Positions 17,601-27,458 of a stretch of DNA of 64,000 nt are shown here, piece by piece. This DNA comes from M3007 sp964539805. GTDB lineage: Bacteria > Bacteroidota > Bacteroidia > Chitinophagales > Saprospiraceae. The DNA lies in the NCBI GenBank assembly GCA_964539805.1, contig CAZIKN010000011.1, positions 18,884-82,883 of the forward strand. The letters run 5' to 3'. The stretch's first letter is position 1. Every line of letters begins with the position of its first letter. Both the position numbers and the translations under genes were made by a program. Below the pieces are notes generated by a model. The model had not been told where the DNA came from, did no database searches, and saw nothing but the letters and a program-made list of their open reading frames with translations.

Positions 17601-19392
17601 TATGTTGCAGCGCGGTCAATCCATCTTTCAATTCTTGTATAGCAATATCTTGCGCACTGTTTTTTTCTATAATTGCTGTTATGTCTGCATTTATTTTGTC
17701 AATGTCCGTTTTGATGGCTGCATCCACCGCCTCTAAGTTTTCAATGCGGATTTTCAAGGCCAATATTGCGCTTTCCAGCAAGGCTTTCAAGGCACCAATT
17801 TCGCTGGCAACAAGGGCTTCTATCTGTTCTTTAGTGAGCAACAGGGCCACTTGCGCCGTCAAGGCTCCCACTTCTGATTCGAGGGCTTTCAAGGCGGCAT
17901 CCAAATCAGCAAGGGTATTTTCCAAGGCGGCAATGGCGTTTTCCAACGCAACCTTGTCTGTTTTCAACTGTGCCACATCAGCCTGTAGTGCAGCGATGAG
18001 TGTGGCGATGATGTCCTTGACCTGGGCTTCCCAGTTGGCGGGCAATGGCCCATTGAACAGGGTTTGGATGGCCGTGATGGCCGTATTGATGGTGCCGATG
18101 CTGAGGTCGTGCGCCTTCACCGTGCCATCTAAGGTATTGAGACTCAAGGTCAAAGCCTCAATTTTGGCTATCCAGGGCTGAATGTTGGTGTTGAAAATAT
18201 CCAGCACATCCTGACGAGTGAGGATAATCAGGCTATTTACTTTAGCGATCAGATCACTTAAGCCTTGCAGGAGTTTGTCAATATCGCTGCGGTCCAAAAC
18301 GCGCTGCTGCTCCAGGGTAACGATGCGCTGCTCTACCTGTTTTTGCCAAGATTCCAGTTCCTTGATGACCAAAATGACAATCTTGCCAGGCTCCAAATCT
18401 TTCAGTTTGTCCTCCAATAGTAGTACCCGCGCATTCAGGCTACTCAAATCAGTTGTCAACTGGGTTTGCAACTGATTGATTTTGAGCAACAAGGTATTGT
18501 TCAGGTCGCTTAATTTTGGCTCTATTTCATTGGTTATCAGCGTCTTTATTTCAGTTTCACTAAAAATATGCGGCAGTGCGTCCAAGCGATCTTTTAGGGC
18601 CTGTACGTCGTTTTGTAAACGTTCCAAAGCATCCAAACGGGATTCTACCAATATTTTCCAATCCTTGATGAGCCGCTCCACCTCCGCTGCAATCAATTGC
18701 GGGTCAAAGTCTTCCTCTTCCAATTTTTTTACCCTCGCCAACAAGTCTTTTATGTCCACCGCATGTTGATTCAGCAAAGTCTCATAAGGGGCTACTTTAT
18801 CCGCTAATTTGTTTAAATCACTGATCGTATCCGCCAATTTTTTGGTCAAATCCTTTAGATCCTCATTTACCTTGTCCAATGCGGCTTTGATCTGCGCCAG
18901 GTCCTGTTCCACTGTATTTTGCCAATCTTTGATGGCATTTAGCACGGCATCGCGTATGGCATCAGGTGAAATAGCATTCACTTTGGCCTCCAAGTCGCGC
19001 ACCAATAGTTCCAGGGCGTTTAATCGGCCGTCCGTCGTGCCGCGCCAATCGGCCAAGGCATCCAGCACGGCTTGCTTAATCTTTTCAGGATCAAGTTTTT
19101 GCAAATCAAGGGCCTCTATTTTTTTCAATAGATCGGCGGCATCTTTCAACAATTTTTCAAAGCCATTGATCTTGGCCACCGCTGCCGTCAGATGCACCTC
19201 AAGACTCTGTACCGTGCCTTGGGTGTTTTCCCTAAAAGTCTCAAAATCGGAACGCACGTCCCCCTTGAACGATTCGGGGTCAAAATCGCCCAAGCGGGCC
19301 TGCAAATCGGCCATGTCCTGCGCCAAGCGGGCGACAATTACTTCGATGGGGTCATCTCCATCCCGACGGGTGATATTATCTTCGGCGAGCAT
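14638..19392 (-). CDS. Giant coiled-coil/fibre-like eCIS structural protein
   Basis: A 1584-aa protein in three parts. Residues 1 to about 660 are an almost unbroken coiled coil built from diverged units of 45-60 residues with a recurring 'W...V..RL..LE' theme (KDWKILVESRLDALE, ESWQKQVEQRIVTLE). Residues about 670-1200 form a globular region with GWGIVNGLDILS, SKGSGITPRGIL and several clustered Trp/Tyr-rich stretches. Residues about 1200-1560 are beta-rich, Cys-containing repeats that look Ig-like (FVDGVEKAAIDI, NIEVDGKPYPFG), and the tail is basic (PSTPRKPSKPKK). It takes the place of the Afp13-type fibre gene between the baseplate and tape-measure genes. A tail fibre or baseplate spoke is likely. 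No collagen or phage-fibre tip motif was recognised. Confidence 0.65.
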   Translation of the reverse strand: MLAEDNITRRDGDDPIEVIVARLAQDMADLQARLGDFDPESFKGDVRSDFETFRENTQGTVQSLEVHLTAAVAKINGFEKLLKDAADLLKKIEALDLQKLDPEKIKQAVLDALADWRGTTDGRLNALELLVRDLEAKVNAISPDAIRDAVLNAIKDWQNTVEQDLAQIKAALDKVNEDLKDLTKKLADTISDLNKLADKVAPYETLLNQHAVDIKDLLARVKKLEEEDFDPQLIAAEVERLIKDWKILVESRLDALERLQNDVQALKDRLDALPHIFSETEIKTLITNEIEPKLSDLNNTLLLKINQLQTQLTTDLSSLNARVLLLEDKLKDLEPGKIVILVIKELESWQKQVEQRIVTLEQQRVLDRSDIDKLLQGLSDLIAKVNSLIILTRQDVLDIFNTNIQPWIAKIEALTLSLNTLDGTVKAHDLSIGTINTAITAIQTLFNGPLPANWEAQVKDIIATLIAALQADVAQLKTDKVALENAIAALENTLADLDAALKALESEVGALTAQVALLLTKEQIEALVASEIGALKALLESAILALKIRIENLEAVDAAIKTDIDKINADITAIIEKNSAQDIAIQELKDGLTALQHKVDNLPPIPKAEDIVKEVETIIVQWKTEIEVQIDDLVKCCNEGKEKIQTIENEIADIKKQIKNSEVSAIGLRLARRCLTGWGIVNGLDILSDDTCSIHLSKGSGITPRGILAHACESLYFTHYRKFVTAANDPVFKNYDVWELLVWETLGIEPGEAVPDNIEPLTPQTGKESETPFIADKAILLLPGDDSNHYLLLKIEDLIALQGKTAAVQKLMGDEGFDPDMQFSESFSPLDAIPTEDDLYKAFNPVMLLPEIPLFRFGFRPPDECDPEELDDPNFPPICKLDDMYETWLPIIKDAFSRVDKWTKVVMDQYHELLFPQLDVAVFEEKRALLFEKWGAFLSHNQNALPEKRRKYYVQYFYDWARDLLAGYHELRSELQILMAEFCLCRPDLLLEQRPYLMLGPAVRPNHDGLSAPLRDAFHQPPIYNGNAIRLETCRLYYRRQFEMIEGFYLPDYQDDAGMPCWCKHDDAAWKPDFSRLRITPGKGYIHALSRQSLPFYYPLAPNMESLHFYWEYRRAKMRQTDYHLSYHASDADDSYSNRPEVVRPLFYSLDAHDFYRVEGATGKWEIALNEKIKGTPGEILQYMVKRYNLDFEVVEVDLSCNQCRFLSQKYPLPNVTPQEFFHSFRQDLMGAEHLAGVPKGGTFIIVTERLPIEGMIFDGKTPYTVVADFALPYRCCPEKPAECRIELDVDVAKDCTNGQRVVRPSIKFANPTSNNLSLFVDGVEKAAIDISNKKQNVKFALDAISFPADGKQHKIKVLDKENPCCNAEWEELIAVCCTINVTAVVAQGNCVAGKRNVKLTIQKAGTGSSSGFNIEVDGKPYPFGTPDSYAYGSGAKTELTIELTGNADAQNIEIIDALNSDCRGRVSVTVPKCPCAMTVQVKRLNRTNNGVMMELVVNTENPESSEFSFSYTGVNVDIQRVFAYNKSGPTSTFQIEVPISELEHRIIVRDMKNTACRAETTFIPIEFIVNRPSTPRKPSKPKK

Positions 19393-19496
19393 ATTTTTTT
19401 ATGTTGATTTTCGACGTTTACAATTTTTTTTCAACGTTTAGCAAGGCTAAATCAATTGGTTCAGCATCCTGCCATTACAACTCAATTCAATCAAAA

Positions 19497-22400
19497 TCAG
19501 CAACCTACACATTTATCTGATGGCAATTCAGCATCGCACAAACAAGTGCAGGGCATGGTATTCAACAGATCAATAAGGGCATTGGCAGCATCCGTAACAT
19601 GGCATTCACTGGGGCTGCATTTGGCCTTTTCGATGAGCCATTTCCGATAGGCATCTTCAAACAGGTACATATCATTCAGGTCAATCCAACAAAAACGGAT
19701 GGCAATGTGGGAGGGCGTTTCTGCACGGAAAGTCTGCTCAAAAAAGTAGCGGAAATCCGCGTGTTTAAAGCGCGATGTCCAGTTGGGCAACACCACCGTG
19801 AGCCAAAATGAATACGGGTCGTACGGCGTTTCCTTGGGGTCGCAGCCCAGCGGTATCTGGAGCAGTTTGTCCTTGGGGTCATTGGGGCGGAGCAGGATAT
19901 GCTCTATCAGGTGGAAGCCTTCCACTTCTCCTTTGCCGGGCTGCACAAGGTCTTGCAAGAGCACCAACAGCCTTTTTGCCTCTTCTTCGCCCATTAGATC
20001 ACTAATGAGTTCATTATCGGTCAGCGTAAAGCGAACTACCCACTTATCCGGATCGGCTGCGGATACTTCTGCCTTATAAAGATTTGATTTCCAAATATTT
20101 TTGTACAATTCGGTCACCTTTTCCTGCGCCTTTTTTTGGCTGTTGTATTTCAGGCTGAACAAAATTGGACCAGCCTGAATGGGATTATCCAAGGCATCAA
20201 GGGCAATTAGCCTGCGTTTTAGTACGATGCGGTATTGGGCAGTGCCTTGCTTGGTTTGCGATGACACAATATCTAAGCGGTAGGGCGGCTCGGCAATGAG
20301 CGAACGCTGGGAGAAGTCGTCAATGCCCGTCAGGCGGCTGACCCGTTTTTTCACGCCAGCCACATTGTTGGTCAGCCACACATCGGGCTGGTGGTTTACA
20401 GGATTGAGTTTGCGGTAGTTGTAGCCGCGCCCGCGATCGTGCGAAAGCTGGGCCACTTCGCGCAAAAAACGCGCCTTGTCCGATAAATAACTGTCAAAAT
20501 CTTGTCTCCACGGCGTATCCTCCGGTTCGCCGTCGGGCATGAGCAATGCATGCACATAATCTGTGAAGGACTCACCAAAACGGGCGAGCAGGTGGTCCAA
20601 TAAGCGATCACGGTGCGCGCGACGGTGTGCGGGCGTTTCGGCTGCGGCCAGCAGGGCTTTTTGATAATTATTACTTGGATCCGCAGCGTATTTTGCCCAG
20701 AAATAATCCTGCAAACCACCAGCGTAAACCTCATATTGTTTTGGGTCCAAGGCCTGGTACAAGGCCGTTCTAAAAGCGTAAAAACCCGTGAATTGGGTAG
20801 TATTTTGTGCCATATTGCCCAATGCTGTACGCACGGCAACGCGTTCCGGTTCTGGCACAGCCTGCCCGATGGCCAAGGTCCAATCCTGTTGCGTGGCCTC
20901 GAAAGCAGCCTGGTTTTCAATCAGTTCGCGTATGCCCGGCACTTCGTATAGGGCAGGCAGTAAGCGGGTGGCCGCCAAGGGGTCTTGGTCAATGCTAAGC
21001 AATTGGTTTACCTGACCCAATTGTGCCAGGTAAGCAGCCAAAATCTGATCGAAAAAGGCTAAATAGGCCTGTAATTGGCGAGCTTGTGCCCTGCGTAGCG
21101 GCGCAGTATCATTGGGTAATGTGTTGTCACCTACGGTGTATATATCCGGAAGGTCATATTGTACACTTCGGTAATCGCTCAGGTCGGAGCGGTGTATGCC
21201 TCCCTCGGGCAGATGCCCTCCTGGTTCTGCGCACACCGCGCAGTTTTGGGTCAGGTTTAGCCATTCAATGTGCTCATGCAGTGCATTTTCGCTCATCTTT
21301 ATGCCCGTAATGGCACCTTTGCTGACATAAAAGCAGGAATCACAAAGGTCAATTACGCGTTTAACAAAAGGTGCTGACTGGTTATCGCCTTGTTTTTTGA
21401 TCTTGTACACCGCTTTTTCTCCAAAAGTAGCCCCTGGTTCTTCTGGCCACTCTTTTACTTTCAGTTCGCGCACGCCCAACACGCCGGCTGTTTCCATAGC
21501 GATGCGTACGAGATCAGAGTGATAAAACTCGGATAGTAGTTGTGCCTGCTCCAATTCAGCGTTATCCAAAAAGCCGTTTTGGAGCAGTGGGCCGTCATAT
21601 ATCTCATCACAGCGCAGGCCCAGGTTGCGCATTTGTTTGAAGGTGTGGAAATGCAGGGTAGGCGTGAGGTATTCCTGAAAACGCCAGATCACTTCTGCCA
21701 TCACCTTGCGCTCATCGGCATCGGGAGATACATCCAAGTGTAGGCAAAACTGCACCGGCTTTTGCTGTACAACCTGTGGCTGCAAAAAATCCTCGCACAG
21801 GGCGCGGTTTTCGTGCAGGCGTTTCATGGCGCGGTTGACCACCTCCTCCACGGCCTTGGGGTTGGCGGTGTTCACGGTGTCGTCCATATCAAGGGTGATG
21901 TGGTAGATACCGTTTAGGGCGATGGGGTCGGGGTAAAATTCATGGGCTTCACGGCGATCAAGGGTAAGGCCGTTAACGCCATACGCACAAAAATGATCTT
22001 GGATGTAAGCGATCAACACCTTGCATATAATATCGTCTTTGCGATCAAGTTCAATCAACAATTGTGGAATAAGCGGACTGTCCTGGTCTAATCTAAATGC
22101 ATCATAGAGAAAGGTACTGAGGGCTATTTTTGATAGCTTATGTTCTACTTTATTGTTGATAGTTGGAGCATAACTACTCAATAAAGCATTGCTGTGAACT
22201 TTAATATCAGTTCTTTCTGGCAAATCTAAAGTGACGATTTGTATAAAATCATCAAAATCAATAGCGTCTGCAGCGGCTTTACTTAATGCAGATTTTTTCA
22301 CCTTTTTGTTTCCTGTGCTTGACTTTATATTTTCTTCAAATTCTACCTTTTCGATATCGCTCCATACCGGATTAGCGCCTGACTTAGGCAGTATAATCCA

Positions 22401-23714
22401 ATATAAATTATGTAAAGCCTGGCGAATGGGTGTGTCATCGCCTTTTTGATCCAAATATCGAATGATAGTTTCAAAATCGGCTTTAGTGATTACTTTTTCA
22501 AGGCCCTCTGTATAAGCGGTAATAAGGTCTTTTTGGTCATTAGTCAATAGTGTTGCTTTTTTATTTTCTAAATAACCATTGATACGAGCAATCAACAAGC
22601 CATCTTTTTGATACAAATCGCGATTTTGAGGCTCATTAAAAAAGACCGTAACCAACTGCTTAATTGAACCGATATCAGTAATATCTTCAAACACGTCTTT
22701 ATCAAACTCCAACAATAAGCCTTGCAAAATTTTATCATCATTGTCAATGATAGAATAGTCAGCATAATCTTCATCCGTAACCGCGGTATTGAGTCCTGCC
22801 AATTGAAAACTCCGATGCAGCCTTTTAAAGTTATTGGAATCGTAAGCATTTAGGTCATAGGCTTTATATTTGTCCGTCAGGTCAGCCCACTCTGTAGGGA
22901 AAGGTGGGAACTCATCCGTAGGTTCTTTATACAGGTCTAGGTAGTATTCCGCATTTTGAGCAGTTATTTCAAGATCAGCGTTTAAAAAGCCGCTTTGTTT
23001 TGCAAAAAAGCCCTTTAGTTCCAGATGCTTAAGTGCTGCCAGTCCTTGTAATTTTTTGACTTTAATCCTGTCTGCTCTATCTATAATTTCTATTTTAACT
23101 TCATCAATTAATGTTTGATAATCTATCAACTTTGGATTACGCTCCAAACTTCTAAGATAATCGGTGAGGCATTTTTGATATTTGGGATAGTCTTTTGCAT
23201 CATAACTTGTAAGCAATTTTTTCAATAGTTCTTCCACTTTAGATTGATCCCATTTGAACTCTTCATTCATCAATTTCGGAAGGAGCCAGCCTGTTCGGTA
23301 CAACATCATCACAATTTCCTTAGGCTCAGCCTTGCGCAGCCAGGCATTTTTCACCCCCTTTACATCTATCAATAATTTGCGGAAATCACGCTCCGTCACG
23401 GGCGCGTTGGGCAATACTGCTATGGCATCAAACCAGGTTTTTTGGTTTGGGTTTTTAGGGGTTAAAATATCAGCCACCGGAATCATGCGCGTGCGGTAGC
23501 CAAGATCAGTTATGGCATAACAAAGCAGTTCAAGCATTGTTATGCCCGGATCATGAGCATTAAAGTCCGTCCAAAGCGCTGTGGCTAAGTTTTCCAAATG
23601 CTTTATGCCCTCTGCGCGAAGCAGGTCAAAATCAAGCGAAGGATGGTCTGGACGACCTTTGGGTATGGTGGTGACAGGTACAGTCATGGACTTGGGTTTA
23701 GAGCTGTTTGGCAT
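19497..23714 (-). CDS. eCIS baseplate wedge protein (Afp12-like)
   Basis: A 1405-aa protein. The N-terminus has the signature of large eCIS baseplate proteins: GIKHLENLATALWTDFNAHD directly followed by PGITMLELLCYAITDLGYRT (about 35-75). It ends in a Cys-rich stretch (MPCTCLCDAELPSDKCVGC). A middle segment (about 815-860) has the pair CDSCFY and NCAVCAEPGGH. Proteins of this type, related to phage gp6/J, form the wedges around the spike. The start overlaps the end of the upstream baseplate gene by 17 nt, which points to coupled translation of two proteins that sit in the same complex. It is longer than typical Afp12, with the extra length mainly in a charged helical insertion at about residues 130-520. 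Confidence 0.82.
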   Translation of the reverse strand: MPNSSKPKSMTVPVTTIPKGRPDHPSLDFDLLRAEGIKHLENLATALWTDFNAHDPGITMLELLCYAITDLGYRTRMIPVADILTPKNPNQKTWFDAIAVLPNAPVTERDFRKLLIDVKGVKNAWLRKAEPKEIVMMLYRTGWLLPKLMNEEFKWDQSKVEELLKKLLTSYDAKDYPKYQKCLTDYLRSLERNPKLIDYQTLIDEVKIEIIDRADRIKVKKLQGLAALKHLELKGFFAKQSGFLNADLEITAQNAEYYLDLYKEPTDEFPPFPTEWADLTDKYKAYDLNAYDSNNFKRLHRSFQLAGLNTAVTDEDYADYSIIDNDDKILQGLLLEFDKDVFEDITDIGSIKQLVTVFFNEPQNRDLYQKDGLLIARINGYLENKKATLLTNDQKDLITAYTEGLEKVITKADFETIIRYLDQKGDDTPIRQALHNLYWIILPKSGANPVWSDIEKVEFEENIKSSTGNKKVKKSALSKAAADAIDFDDFIQIVTLDLPERTDIKVHSNALLSSYAPTINNKVEHKLSKIALSTFLYDAFRLDQDSPLIPQLLIELDRKDDIICKVLIAYIQDHFCAYGVNGLTLDRREAHEFYPDPIALNGIYHITLDMDDTVNTANPKAVEEVVNRAMKRLHENRALCEDFLQPQVVQQKPVQFCLHLDVSPDADERKVMAEVIWRFQEYLTPTLHFHTFKQMRNLGLRCDEIYDGPLLQNGFLDNAELEQAQLLSEFYHSDLVRIAMETAGVLGVRELKVKEWPEEPGATFGEKAVYKIKKQGDNQSAPFVKRVIDLCDSCFYVSKGAITGIKMSENALHEHIEWLNLTQNCAVCAEPGGHLPEGGIHRSDLSDYRSVQYDLPDIYTVGDNTLPNDTAPLRRAQARQLQAYLAFFDQILAAYLAQLGQVNQLLSIDQDPLAATRLLPALYEVPGIRELIENQAAFEATQQDWTLAIGQAVPEPERVAVRTALGNMAQNTTQFTGFYAFRTALYQALDPKQYEVYAGGLQDYFWAKYAADPSNNYQKALLAAAETPAHRRAHRDRLLDHLLARFGESFTDYVHALLMPDGEPEDTPWRQDFDSYLSDKARFLREVAQLSHDRGRGYNYRKLNPVNHQPDVWLTNNVAGVKKRVSRLTGIDDFSQRSLIAEPPYRLDIVSSQTKQGTAQYRIVLKRRLIALDALDNPIQAGPILFSLKYNSQKKAQEKVTELYKNIWKSNLYKAEVSAADPDKWVVRFTLTDNELISDLMGEEEAKRLLVLLQDLVQPGKGEVEGFHLIEHILLRPNDPKDKLLQIPLGCDPKETPYDPYSFWLTVVLPNWTSRFKHADFRYFFEQTFRAETPSHIAIRFCWIDLNDMYLFEDAYRKWLIEKAKCSPSECHVTDAANALIDLLNTMPCTCLCDAELPSDKCVGC

Positions 23715-26700
23715 TAATGAGGTGGTAGGGAGCCGTGGTCAAGATGGCATGGTCTGCTTCGGGGCGTATATCTTCTCCTTCACCTGTACCAGCCGGATAA
23801 ACTTTGCCGCTTTTAGTTAACATCATTTTCTCTACGTAATCTATGTAGGGACGGTCTTCCACAAAACGAATTATGGCGCTTTTGCGCAAGCCTCGCCCAA
23901 AAGTGGGTGCTGCATTGGTATTTGAGCGCCAGGGAGCGAGGTAAATACTCAATTCCTGCGAGAGTTTTATGCTAAACAATGCCTCATCAACCCCTTTTCT
24001 AAATTTCACTTCCAGTTCTATCTGAAGGGTTTCATATTGGGGATTGACTAATTGCAGCCATTTAAAATCGCCATACGGCTGGTTTAAAAAGAGATTGGCT
24101 TGTTGGTTGAGGTAGTCGCGCATTTCATCCAAGTCTCCTTTGGGAAAACGCGGCATATCAAGCGCCTTGCCTGATCTTTTTTGCAGATCAGGAATGAGGG
24201 CCAGGGTAACAAAGCCCGGGGCAAGTTCGCTGGCTGGTGTGGTTTTGTATTGCGTATGGTTGATGCATTTAACAGTGGCTACTTCTGGATATTTTTGCAT
24301 GATCAGGTGCTCATAATCCCAAGCAGTAATGGCCCTGTTACGGTGGCGCAACCGCTCGCTGATTCGTTGGTAAAAAATATTACCAGATATTTCAGCTGCC
24401 CGCCCGTCAAAAGTGGGTGCGGGCTGTTCTATTTTTTTTACACTGGAGCGGCTGATATTCAATTTGGAAATAGTCATAGCAGCCTGGCCTTCAACAAGAT
24501 GTACAGGGTCAATACCCGTGTCCATGAGCAAACTTGCTTCCAATACCTGCGCTCGCAGGTGCACAAGATCGGGTAGAGCCGAGGCTCCCTTGCTTGTGCC
24601 GGTTTCTGTTTTTGCCGAAACGCGCAACCACATTAGTGCCGGATTAAGCAAAGTATTGCCATTGCTCGAAATATCTTCTGGTACGGCAATCTGCAAAAGG
24701 CCCGAACGGGTAAAACGCCGTGTGGTATCCAGCAATATTTTATCTTCTGGAATGGACTCCCATAAATTGTTCTCTTTAAGGTAGGCCCAGTGTAACAGCG
24801 GCACATCACGATCGGTATCCCGTTCTGACCCTTCAAGTGTTTGAGCCAAAAGGGATAGGTTTGATCCTGGAGTTAGTTGGTTGATGCCAATAAGCAAGTG
24901 CCCTTCTATATTGTCAATTCCGTTTGCACGGGTGTAATCTGGGAACAAACAAAATTCATACGGGCGCAAGCTGATAGGGTCTATTTGATAATTTGGCCTT
25001 GTTTCATAGCCATCAAAGGGATGTATATAGAAAAATTCATCTATGTTATGCTCCATTACCTGATCGGATGAAACATAGTCCATTTTGATGGAGTTGAAGG
25101 TAGGGGTGTAAGGTGGGTTAGGAAGATCAACTGACTCTGGATTGGTATTTTGTGCAGCCAACATAGATTTATGGGCCAAGCGCTCAGCAAAAGTACTATG
25201 ACCAAAATCACCCTGAAAACTGAAACGCATGAAACCTCTATTGATAGAAGGGTCAAATTGTTGGAATATATTAGATTCTTTACTTCTATTTAAATTATTA
25301 AATTTGTAAAAAAGAGTCTCTTTAATAAAATAAGGGATCCCAAGCATGATTAAAGACCTTGAGTCCAGATTGGAAAGGTCTATTACATTTGTTGAAAAGG
25401 TGTTATCTACCAGGAATTCAACATCCATCAACCCATTGAATGCGGGTTCTATGTAATAATAACTACCATATTTGCCTTTTGTACCCACCCAATCAAAGGA
25501 TAACTTTACAAAGTCCAATTTTTTCAAAAAAGCAGACTTGTTGCCGATATACATTTTGGAGCCTTTAGGAACGGTGGCCCCAAACGGCAAAATTTGCTGA
25601 GTTCCATCAAATAAGCCATTATCCGTTTGTATAATCAAACTCTTACTTACACCTTCAGCCCTCACCCCTACTTTTATTTGAGAACTATACGATTTGAGTA
25701 AAGCCTCATAAGGGCTGTTCAAACTACGGAATGCCTCTTTTTTAATGTAAACTTTCACAGCGGGAAGTTCTGTCATGTTACTTCCTTCTACAGGTTCAAG
25801 TGCATCAAAATCAGCAGGCAAAAAAACCTGGATATTCAGGGTAGAACTGCCTGATTCCCATACCATTGCATAAGATGCTTGCGAAAATGGGGCTGGGGTA
25901 TGAAAAACCGTATTGATAGGTGCTATCCGAGTATTTATATCCTTAAAATCAGCATCTGTAAAAAACCTGTCGGTATAATCTAAATTGCCAGGAGCATCAA
26001 CCAAAACAGGCGCGTCCAATTTTACCCATTCTTTTTGGGTAGAAACTGCTACGCCTAAGTTATCGGTCAATTTCCCCTGCAAACCCGTGAAAATCGGATT
26101 GGTAATGCCTTCTATTTTGATATTGATCCATCTGTTTCCCTCTTCCAGCCACAATTGGGGCGAAGCAATGGCAAAGCCTATTTCCGGTTCGTCCAATAAA
26201 CCATCATCCCCAAATACCCGATGCGGGGTACTGCCATCCGGCACAAAAGCGCTCGCTAATAGGGACTTGTTGAAATCATTATAGTCCAACACCCCGTTGA
26301 AAGACAATTTCTTCGGCACAAATACTGTCTTCACCTCCTCCACCTGCGCTTTTGTAATGACCCAATCCTGCAAGGTTTCATAGTACATGGGCTGGCCGTT
26401 TTTGTCCTTCCCGCCCAGCAGGAGGGTGCCTTTTTCAATGAGTTCCTGATCGAAATTTTTGGCCAAGGTGAAGATCAAATGGACATGGTCCGGTTCAGCC
26501 TTGCGCCGATCAAGGCAAAGGATATTCTCATAATAATAATCCAATTGTTTTTTTACCAACTCATTAAGGCTGTCCTGTGCATAGCGAAACAGGCGCAAAA
26601 AAGTCATAAAAAGCGTAATATGAGGCTGCGCTATACGGTAAGCCTCGCTCTCTGGCTTGTCCATAAGGGCCAGTTCGGCATCAAAGGCTGCCTGACCGCG

Positions 26701-27417
26701 ATGCGCTATCAGCAGGTACGCATTGTAAAAGGTGATAAACAGCCCTCGCAGTTTTTCGCGATTGATTTTAATGTCTGGTTTGATGAGATCGTAATGTTTT
26801 CTATTGGGAATGCCCCAGCGGTTGTCAGAAGCGTAGAAGAGGTTGTAGCGTTCATGGACCAATTTGTCGTCAGCGGCTTTGTGCAAGGCGATCAATTTTT
26901 GCAAGGCTCCTTCCAACTCCTCAAAATCACACTGGTTGTCGCGTTTGATAATATTCAGCACCATGCTCTGCATGGGGTGGCTTATGCCCACTAGTTTTAC
27001 ATATATCTCCTCAAGCCCTTTGGCCATGTCAAATAATACATGGATCAAGTCTCGGTAAAGCGCGGGGGTCGGGTTGGGCTTACCCTTGGCCGGACTGTAA
27101 TTCTCTATGGAAAAGGCCAGTTTATAGTCAATATCATCATATTTTCTACGGAGCTCATCGGTATCCAATGATGCCAGTACCGCCAAATAAGTGAGTTTTT
27201 CCACCTCCCAAAAGGCGGACCAATCGCCATCGGGTTGGTTATTTTCATTAATGTAACTCAATTGCAGCGAATAGCGATGAGCCGTTACAATAATATCCTG
27301 TATAGAGCGGTCGTCCAATTTAAAGTACTCGGGTGTCAGGGCTTTCAACATGCGGTTCACCCTGTTTGTGCCGTTTCTATGAAGCGGATGACGTTGATGT
27401 ATGGAAATAAGGTTCAT
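23698..27417 (-). CDS. eCIS baseplate wedge protein (Afp11-like, gp6/J family)
   Basis: A 1239-aa protein. The N-terminal part (MLKALTPEYFKLDDRSIQDI, then an aromatic-rich helix region to about 330) and the C-terminal part with RLRHRNRAITAWDYEHLIMQ and PEVATVKCINHTQY (about 1000-1050) fit the baseplate J-like proteins of Afp/PVC/MAC particles. The latter motif, followed by a PxFGRGLRKSAIIRFVE-type segment, is characteristic. It assembles with the Afp12-like partner encoded immediately downstream (17-nt overlap) into the wedge ring. Unusual: a long beta-rich insertion at about 330-900 that could decorate the baseplate. Confidence 0.82.
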   Translation of the reverse strand: MNLISIHQRHPLHRNGTNRVNRMLKALTPEYFKLDDRSIQDIIVTAHRYSLQLSYINENNQPDGDWSAFWEVEKLTYLAVLASLDTDELRRKYDDIDYKLAFSIENYSPAKGKPNPTPALYRDLIHVLFDMAKGLEEIYVKLVGISHPMQSMVLNIIKRDNQCDFEELEGALQKLIALHKAADDKLVHERYNLFYASDNRWGIPNRKHYDLIKPDIKINREKLRGLFITFYNAYLLIAHRGQAAFDAELALMDKPESEAYRIAQPHITLFMTFLRLFRYAQDSLNELVKKQLDYYYENILCLDRRKAEPDHVHLIFTLAKNFDQELIEKGTLLLGGKDKNGQPMYYETLQDWVITKAQVEEVKTVFVPKKLSFNGVLDYNDFNKSLLASAFVPDGSTPHRVFGDDGLLDEPEIGFAIASPQLWLEEGNRWINIKIEGITNPIFTGLQGKLTDNLGVAVSTQKEWVKLDAPVLVDAPGNLDYTDRFFTDADFKDINTRIAPINTVFHTPAPFSQASYAMVWESGSSTLNIQVFLPADFDALEPVEGSNMTELPAVKVYIKKEAFRSLNSPYEALLKSYSSQIKVGVRAEGVSKSLIIQTDNGLFDGTQQILPFGATVPKGSKMYIGNKSAFLKKLDFVKLSFDWVGTKGKYGSYYYIEPAFNGLMDVEFLVDNTFSTNVIDLSNLDSRSLIMLGIPYFIKETLFYKFNNLNRSKESNIFQQFDPSINRGFMRFSFQGDFGHSTFAERLAHKSMLAAQNTNPESVDLPNPPYTPTFNSIKMDYVSSDQVMEHNIDEFFYIHPFDGYETRPNYQIDPISLRPYEFCLFPDYTRANGIDNIEGHLLIGINQLTPGSNLSLLAQTLEGSERDTDRDVPLLHWAYLKENNLWESIPEDKILLDTTRRFTRSGLLQIAVPEDISSNGNTLLNPALMWLRVSAKTETGTSKGASALPDLVHLRAQVLEASLLMDTGIDPVHLVEGQAAMTISKLNISRSSVKKIEQPAPTFDGRAAEISGNIFYQRISERLRHRNRAITAWDYEHLIMQKYPEVATVKCINHTQYKTTPASELAPGFVTLALIPDLQKRSGKALDMPRFPKGDLDEMRDYLNQQANLFLNQPYGDFKWLQLVNPQYETLQIELEVKFRKGVDEALFSIKLSQELSIYLAPWRSNTNAAPTFGRGLRKSAIIRFVEDRPYIDYVEKMMLTKSGKVYPAGTGEGEDIRPEADHAILTTAPYHLINAKQL

Positions 27418-27458
27418 TGCTGATGATGAATTGCAGTTGGGAATATAATTTTTTCTGC

